Positions 57,637 through 64,000 of a DNA stretch of 64,000 nucleotides are shown here, piece by piece. Both the position numbers and the translations under genes were made by a program. This DNA is from Sanguinoderma infundibulare (lineage: Eukaryota; Basidiomycota; Agaricomycetes; Polyporales; Polyporaceae): the NCBI GenBank assembly GCA_032821775.1, contig JAVLRN010000011.1, forward strand, positions 1,798,001 through 1,862,000. The letters are read 5' to 3'. Below the pieces are notes generated by a model that saw only the letters and a program-made list of their open reading frames with translations, did not search any database and was not told the origin of the DNA. Every line of letters starts with the position of its first letter. The stretch's first letter is position 1.

Positions 57637-60460
57637 AGTTGAAGCTGTCTGCGAAGACGCCATATACGGTGCGGGGGATGGAGTGGATACACGCCAGAAC
57701 TATCATCCTAGAAGACGGATTTCCGCGTTGGACTGGACTGGTACCGTGACGGTATCCATCCGCGGTAAATGTGCTCCGAGAAGATCTACTTACATCGCTG
57801 TTTATTCAACGGGCCGAGTGCGCAAGAACTATTTTGGATAGCATCTCGTAATAAAACTGCATACCATGTCAGCAGCGCATCAGGGATCAATGGGCTGCGA
57901 CGGCCGCGGAGGTGCAAAATGTGCGTCGATTCATCTTTCCTCGAATGCGCTCGGACACCCGCTGCGGTGAAACCGCAGGAAGGCACCCTCGACATTTTTA
58001 TACACGGTCGTTTGTAAACCTGATAGATTTCGGTAGCTACTAGGACTGTGGCCCGGGGTGCTCACTGGTAAGTAGATCGGGGGGTCGAGTGGACGATCCC
58101 GTGTCTATTCGCTGCAGCACGCTTGCCCTCCACCCAGCACTACGCGCCCCATAGATCGGAAATCCCCGATATGACCGCCAGGTAGAGGGTCTTTGGAGCG
58201 TATCTACTCGGATCTCACCTTTATGTATTACAAGAGGGGACTTCATCCCTTTCCCACGCCACACTCCCCTGTTCGTCCTGCTTTTCGTCGCTTTCGCATC
58301 ATGTTGGTCCTTGCACGCTCCCCTGTTGTGCCGAATCACTAGCCCACCGTCATGAAATTTTGTACGTATCGCGTTTGGAATGTCTGCGGCTATACATTGC
58401 ATGCGATCACGGTTTGTCCGCATGCATCCCTTGCGTTCACATTGCCTTTACCATGCCCCGGTAGTATGCATATGGTACATCTGATCCCTTTACTCCCTTT
58501 CAATCCTTCCTTCCCTACCCTTCCCTTTGGTTGGAATAAATGAGTCGGAAGGGCGCGCGCGAGCCATCGGCCGTTCCTCGCATAATCCAGTAGCCCAGAG
58601 ATATGCTCGGGATTCGAAGCGGAGACCGCACAAATATAGGATGACCGTCTTTTGGAAGCTGACGTTCCAAGTCCGACTTGGGAGGGTGGCTGGTTAGCCA
58701 CCACTGTGAAGGGTACATAGAGCTGCCCAGGACGTCTACATCTCCTCCTCGGATACCATCTGATCCACGTATGAACGATGTCTCTTCATAGCAGCCTCTC
58801 CTCAGCACTCCTCTGGATCGTATACTCTCTCCAGCCTCTCTTCGAAAAGACTCTGCAAGATTCCCCTCTCATGCCTTGGTTCCTCTTCCATCCCACTCGT
58901 CCTCCCGATTCGTTGTCGTACCGCCGGGGACGACCGTGACATCCATCATGGTTTCTCCCTGGCGGAACCCGCCTTCGATCTCGTACCCTCCTACAATTTC
59001 GACGACCTGGCGCGCGACACCGTCGCCTCCAAGGTCCAGTCTACCCCTCACGACCAGCCCCAACCCGCCGCCTTCCCGCCTCTGAGTGTCCCACCCGCCC
59101 CGATCACCCAGCGTTAGACTAGGCCGTGCGACACCGTGCACGGCAGCGATTGGGGCAGGAGCACTCGGTGAGTAGCTTCCCCTTCTCCACAGCATCCTTG
59201 CCCTCATCGTTATCCACCTTCACCATGGATCAGAGGTCCGAAGCGGCACACAACGGCAGTCCTCCGCCATGGCGCTCCACGAGGATCGCATCCCTATTCC
59301 GTACAAGGCCTGGGTAGGTATACATGCCCAGGCGGCGTACCCCCCGTGTCAATGCAGCGGCGCAATCGGGAGCCAAAGAGAGCATCCTAGTACAGATAGC
59401 CATTCGGCAAAGCCGGCGCCGCTGCAGCGCCGGACAATTGGGGCCACCTCGGTGAGCATCTCGTCCTCGTTTTTCGCGAAGACTGGCTGACACTAGAGGA
59501 CAGAGGACCGCCACGCGGTTCGATAGCCGTTCGCCCCTCCCTACTCCTGAGAGTGGCATGGGGGATGGTCGTGCTTGCGTTGCTGCCCTCTCGTCTCCGA
59601 GTCTGCCCCGGCCGACGCCTTGTGGGACGTAGGGTGGCGCAACGTTATGGGCTTGACTGGTCTTGGTAGCGACAGGTTGTTTGTGGAGGTGTTTCGAGGT
59701 CGATATAAGCCGGGCGCAATGTGGAGGAGGACAATGACCGAGTTTATTGTGTTCCTGCCGCGTTCCAAATGAAATCAGCATCAGATAACATACAGTCTGG
59801 CAAGTGAGAACGGGAGCGCACCGCATACAAGGACCCAGCTGATAGGGATGATGAAATGACGGAATGACTCGACCCCAGAATATCCTCCAGCCTGAGCCCT
59901 GAGCTTGTCCTAAAGAATTCGAAAGACTGAGAGCAATGTATTACTAGAACCATGTGCATGACCAACAAATAGCAACAACCGCGTACGTCTACGACGGGTC
60001 ACCATCCCCAACCTTGCATGGCACGCCGGCGATTTGTCTAATCCCGCTCTGTAATACCGTACTACGTTATTGAAGTACTTGTATCATACACGCTCAATCT
60101 GTGCCAGTCTCCATGACGGTATCGGGCCTTGCCGCTCCGGCGAGCGGCGCTACACGACTTATGGTAAGAGGAAAAGCAGGACGTTTCGCGATCGTAATCA
60201 GGGGTTAGATCTGACTAGCGCTTTCGGAAAATGGGGGTTTTGCGACAGGAGATTCTACATAGAGAATATGTTTGCTGCTGAAGAAAGCATTTGTATCATC
60301 GAGCTCGGAATCTCCCGGGGTGCTGCCAGTCGGCGTCTCATAGGTCGCACTACGCCGTGGTCTGTCTTGTTTTAGGTCTTGTTCTTCTCCATGCTCTGCG
60401 GCTCGTCGTGTCTTGAACTTCAGACATGCTCATCAGGTCTATATCTAGGTTCTACTCGCC
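57637..60460. other. 2.8-kb stretch without a supported gene
   Basis: Downstream of the ammonium transporter. The best frame, near 58960-59118 (plus), reads FDLVPSYNFDDLARDTVASK and a Pro-rich tail but lacks a start. Nothing else stands out. Confidence 0.45.
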
Positions 60461-61101
60461 TTGACTTGGCCAGCTAACGACACTCACTGGCATGCCCCAA
60501 ATCTCTTCTCCTGCGTTCATTCTCGCCCATCTGACTTGTTGTCCGCCAAACTGCAGCAACCTTTTGCCTCCTCCTCCGCCTGTGACTCCTCTGATGACAG
60601 CCTGGAGGAAGAGGAGTCTGTCTGTTCCTCCTCCGAAGACGATCTCAACGTCGACCAGGTGCTCACATACGAGGCCACCTAGAAAACGCGTCCTCGCATG
60701 GAGAGAGGGATTCGCAAAGGCTGCCGCTCTGATGATTGGAACTTGCGCGCACTAAAAGGTTCGTTCATTTTCCTTTCTGGCACCGCCGGCCCTGACGGCC
60801 CCGACCCTTGACGCGATCTCCCTCCAGTACCACCATCCTCCCCCATATCATCATCCCCCGCACCCTTGCTCAAATGAAAGGCTGACGACGACTCCCACTG
60901 GGACTCCGATGACGAAACCGTGAGTGCTCACCCTCCCCATGCGCCTGCGCCCTTGTGCTCATCTCCGTCGGGAACCACTGCACGCTCCAGAGCGCGCCCC
61001 GACGCCTTCATCGTGTGCGACGTTTGCTTTGCCTCCCTCCGCCGCGGCGCACACCGCGCTAAACCCTGCTCACTCCCACTGTCGCTTCCTGGGCTGTTAT
61101 G
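60461..61101 (+). other. Possible gene fragment with acidic Ser-rich and Cys-containing parts
   Basis: Pieces of plausible coding sequence occur in order: an acidic Ser run (SDDSLEEEESVCSSSEDD) to 60660, a basic block with RKGCRSDDWNLRALK near 60740, and a frame with DDDSHWDSDDETV near 60900, followed by IVCDVCFASLRRGAH. Joins do not keep phase with acceptable introns (one candidate intron would be 24 nt), and no ATG starts the first piece. It is probably a decayed gene or chance coding. Confidence 0.25.
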
Positions 61102-61562
61102 ATTCCAAAGCCCATTCGTTGTGCTGTTCGAAATATAAAAACATAAATGTTACTCAAGTAGTCAGCGGTTAAAATGGAATGGAACATCGTAAACGGGAGT
61201 GAAGATGGGGAGTAGAAAGTATCATCTCAAGATATGAGATGGCTTGGGAACACTTTCGGCCTACTGTATACCTATGTTTTGAAACTTGAAGTGTGGACGG
61301 CTCGCCTAAAACCACTGGCAGCGGAGACTCTCTCGACTCGGGGGAGAGAATGACAAATTCCCATGATATAAGCATCGATTAAAGCCTGGCGCTCGGGCGA
61401 TGGCTTCACCATCGACCGCGACTGCTACAGACCACGACTACTAGCAAGCACCCCTGTTGAAACCAAAGGGAAGAGTGGCCCGGTGCGTAGAAACAACGTA
61501 CGAGTGCATACATATACGTGTGCTCATGCGACGGTCCTCAGTCATCATCGTGCAGACCGAAC

Positions 61563-62250
61563 ATGTCCGCTTCCCTCAGCCCCCGAGGGTTCCCGCCGCC
61601 ATTCGTGCCAGCGGAGGACCTAGCAGCCCTCGGACGTCTCGGTGCCGTCGTGGGCGCTGAAGAGGGTCGAGGAATACCGTCGTTTTTCCATGGGACTGCT
61701 CTCGTTCTACAACACGCTCTCCCCCATCCACCGCCTGCCCAACGAGATCCTGACCCTGATCTTCGGCTCATCGTGGCAAGACAGGAAGAGTGTCAGTCTA
61801 ATGAGAGTCTGTCGCAAGTGGCACTAGCTCGTTCTCTCCACGCCGGAGTTCTGGGCTAGCGCATTGGACGACTTCGGAATGGACAAGCTCATGTCCCAAG
61901 ATGACTTTCGCGGATATTCGAGGCGGACGGAGCTATCTCTCACATGGGAAATGGGACCTCTGTCAACCTTGCCGGACGGATGCAAGGACCTAAAAACATA
62001 CCGCCGGGCGGACGTGGATGAGCACATCGCATTCCGATGCTCGCTAGTCGAGCCTGTACTCGATGCGCGGGCACAGCGAGGATATAGCCTGCGAACGCTG
62101 GCACTGTGCGAGTATACGCATGACTATATGACAGAAAGGTTAACGCTTCTGTGCCGGAAGAATGACCGCGATTCTGATACCCTTCGTCGTCTGAAACGGT
62201 TCGCGGGCGGTGATGTAGTATTTAGCAGTACTGCTGGAGCGGATTCTTGA
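61563..62250 (+). pseudogene. F-box protein pseudogene
   Basis: The F-box is clear: IHRLPNEILTLIF, then SVSLMRVCRKWH, but the next codon is TAG (61825-61827) where a residue before LVLSTPEFWASAL is expected. After the stop the frame continues for 140 codons: RRTELSLTWEMGPLS, then DLKTYRRADVDE, SLRTLALCEYTHDYM and LRRLKRFAGGDVVF, the usual end of this fungal F-box group. The middle leucine-rich part looks shortened. The start region also lies in another frame. One in-frame stop plus an apparent deletion favour a pseudogene; read-through is possible but unsupported. Confidence 0.65.
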
Positions 62251-62654
62251 TGTGCATTCTAGAGCCCAAGGCCAAGGGTCTACATGTTTTCCTCAGCATT
62301 TGTTTCTCTTCCGTTATGGTACATACTCGAGTTCTCGTATGTTGATGCTGTATATACAATATAGACCACTGTGCTTCTGGATTCACGAATCGCCGCAAGG
62401 TCCTGTCAGGATACGACCATGGCGAAGGACGTGATCGAACGCGAATGGCCTGCCATACCTAATTATGACACTACTTCGAAGCACCGCTCGGAAAAAGTCA
62501 CGGAGTCTCCGAGACGGCAAACAATTGCACCAGCTTCGCCCAGATATCATCCCCCAACAGTGTGGCGCAGCCGCAGCGAGCAGAGAAAAAAGCAAGAAAC
62601 GCAGGAGAGAGCACCAGCCTGCGACCGAGGCGAACCTCTCGAAACTGCACGAGC
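62251..62654. other. Spacer between F-box pseudogene and coiled-coil gene
   Basis: Convergent 3' sides; no supported feature. The long plus-strand frame that begins here is the antisense of the coiled-coil gene. Confidence 0.45.
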
Positions 62655-63794
62655 CTACGCAGTCACCCGGTGGTGCCGGACTGACGCTACCCGTCGATCA
62701 AGCGCAGCGAACGCACCATCGTTCAGCTGGGCAAGGGGCCCGGAGAACATGGCGTCCTGGCCGAGTGCGCTGACGACGCCGCGGAGGCCGAAGACGACGT
62801 CGCGCATGGAGCGCATGACGGAGATGCTCGTCGCGCTGCTCAGCGCTACGTTGACCGAGCGCAGGCAGTCGTGGATGCGCACGGAGAGCTCTGCGAGTGT
62901 CGCCCGCGCGGTCTCGAGCAGGCGCGCTTCCGCCGCGAGGTCCTTCTTCTTCTGCCGGAGCTCGGCGACGCGCGTGGAGAGGCGGACGCTCTCTGCGCGC
63001 TCCATTTCGAGGGTCGCGGTCTGGAGCTGGAGCTGGGCGCGCGAGGCGTCGAGCTCGAGCTTGATGCGGGAGACGACGCCCTTCTGCTCGTCGACGGGCC
63101 CTTGGAGGGCCTCGCGGTCGACGACGGTGATGACGTCGGTGAAGCTGGTCTCTGCGATTCTCGGCGCGAAGAGCAAGACGAGCGCACCCTGGTCACACGC
63201 AACGATGGGTCATTCAGCCACCTCCCGAGCGACACATGCAAAGAGTGGAGTAAGACAGACACGCACCCCCAAGCGTACGAAGTCGCGCGTCCGGATCTTC
63301 TTCCGCAAGACGGACTCGGCCTTGTCTAGCTGGTACTCTGCGTGGTCGAGGTTCGCGTTCAGGTTCGCGATGTCGGCGTTGAGGAGTAGGATGCGCTCCT
63401 CGGTCGCGACTGCCTGGTAGTCGGCCTCACCGAGCTCGCACGACGTTTGCTTGATGGACGCCTCGATGGTCCGCCCTTCGTTCAGGTTCTGCATCAGGCG
63501 CTCTCCAGTCTCCATAAGCCATTTCGATACCGTTGCGTGGGCTGAACCAAGGGCCTGAGCGTGAAACAAGCTTTAGAGGGGTTCTATGTCGTTTGTAACA
63601 TGGGGACGTACCTCAACCACTGTCTGGCTGAATGCGAGGAACTGCTCAAGCGTCACATGCGGATAGTTCTTTTCGACGAGCTCCGAGGATGCCACCGGCC
63701 GCGTATCACCTTGGAGCAGTACAACGATGCCATTCACCCCACCGATAGCGCGCTGAACGTCTGAGACAATCAAGGGCTTGTAGTCGGACTCCAT
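62655..63794 (-). CDS. Helical coiled-coil protein with a central hydrophobic segment
   Basis: Three exons leftward, 63612-63794, 63267-63554 and 62655-63188, all in phase 0; 334 aa. It is almost entirely alpha-helical: a first domain (SDVQRAIGGVNGIVVLL, VTLEQFLAFSQTVVE), a coiled coil (EERILLLNADIANLNANLDHAEYQLDKAE, given here by its ends EERILLLNADI and LDHAEYQLDKAE), then a short non-polar stretch at the second junction (LGGALVLLFAPRIAETSF). A second long coiled coil (IKLELDASRAQLQLQTATLE...AELRQKKKDL) and a C-terminal helical part follow. Two coiled coils around a hydrophobic hairpin recall alpha-helical membrane-inserting proteins of the ClyA/HBL type. That is structural analogy only. 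An alternative ATG at 63878 would add 28 residues. Confidence 0.75.
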
Positions 63795-64000
63795 GCTAAG
63801 GGGGCCGTTGCGAGGTAGGCGGGATAAAGGACCTGGGTTGCGGGGGTCCAAGGAACTAAGTATATGGGATGCGTACACATGCTATACGCGCATGTACAGC
63901 GTGGTGGTAGGTTCACTGTCAAGGTTGGAGCAGGACATAGATAACGTAGAAGCAGGAGCACGAGGCGGTGTCAGCTTCTCTTGTCAAGTGAGTTGGTTTT
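63795..64000. other. Upstream region of the coiled-coil gene
   Basis: Promoter side of the leftward coiled-coil gene up to the window edge; nothing else seen. Confidence 0.4.

Noticed and set aside
58868..59120. Possible gene with FDLVPSYNFDDLARD
   Set aside because: No start, no consistent frame across the segment, and open frames on both strands; not enough for a call.
62371..63420. Plus-strand frame of 349 codons
   Set aside because: Antisense to the coiled-coil gene over most of its length; Arg/Ser-rich composition and no domain.

Overview
This window is nuclear DNA of a filamentous basidiomycete, most likely an agaricomycete of the polypore type. The organism call is inference. It rests on many short GT-AG introns (mostly 44-80 nt), GC-rich coding DNA, bidirectional gene spacing, and families typical of these fungi: DUF6533-like membrane proteins, DUF985 cupin, a SKN1/KRE6 glucan-synthesis protein with a GH16 domain, and PXR1. 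All gene models were built by hand from splice signals, reading phase and family motifs.

Layout. 0-4 kb: the 5' end of a leftward gene, then a 976-aa protein with a PD-(D/E)XK-like motif and a low-complexity tail. 4.9-10.3 kb: a decayed methyltransferase, a DUF985 cupin, a membrane-anchored Nudix hydrolase and RNase H1 with a long tail. 10.6-13 kb: a GNAT-like/ankyrin/CxCxxC protein followed by an orphan fragment of a second copy. 13.6-15.4 kb: a ruined six-hairpin glycosidase whose two halves point towards each other. 16.6-24 kb: a Ser/Pro-rich protein, an HSL-type esterase, a decayed esterase copy and a four-helix membrane protein. 26.3-34.4 kb: SKN1/KRE6 and the intact secreted six-hairpin glycosidase. 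35.5-41.5 kb: an F-box protein, an HpcH/HpaI aldolase and a second intact esterase. 41.8-52.4 kb: two DUF6533-like genes flanking PXR1, a mini-cupin and a small single-pass membrane protein. 52.7-64 kb: two weak small genes, an AMT/MEP ammonium transporter, an F-box pseudogene and a helical coiled-coil protein.

How the genes relate. There is no operon-like logic. Housekeeping genes (RNase H1, PXR1, SKN1/KRE6, ammonium transporter) are mixed with small multicopy families that duplicate and decay locally: esterase, six-hairpin glycosidase, GNAT-ankyrin, DUF6533, F-box. Two themes recur: paired intact and dead copies, from which exon structures can be cross-checked, and unusual splicing (three GC-AG introns; exons of 9, 13 and 14 nt). 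No transposon, tRNA, rRNA or CRISPR array could be supported. Several intergenic stretches of 1-3 kb show nothing recognisable.
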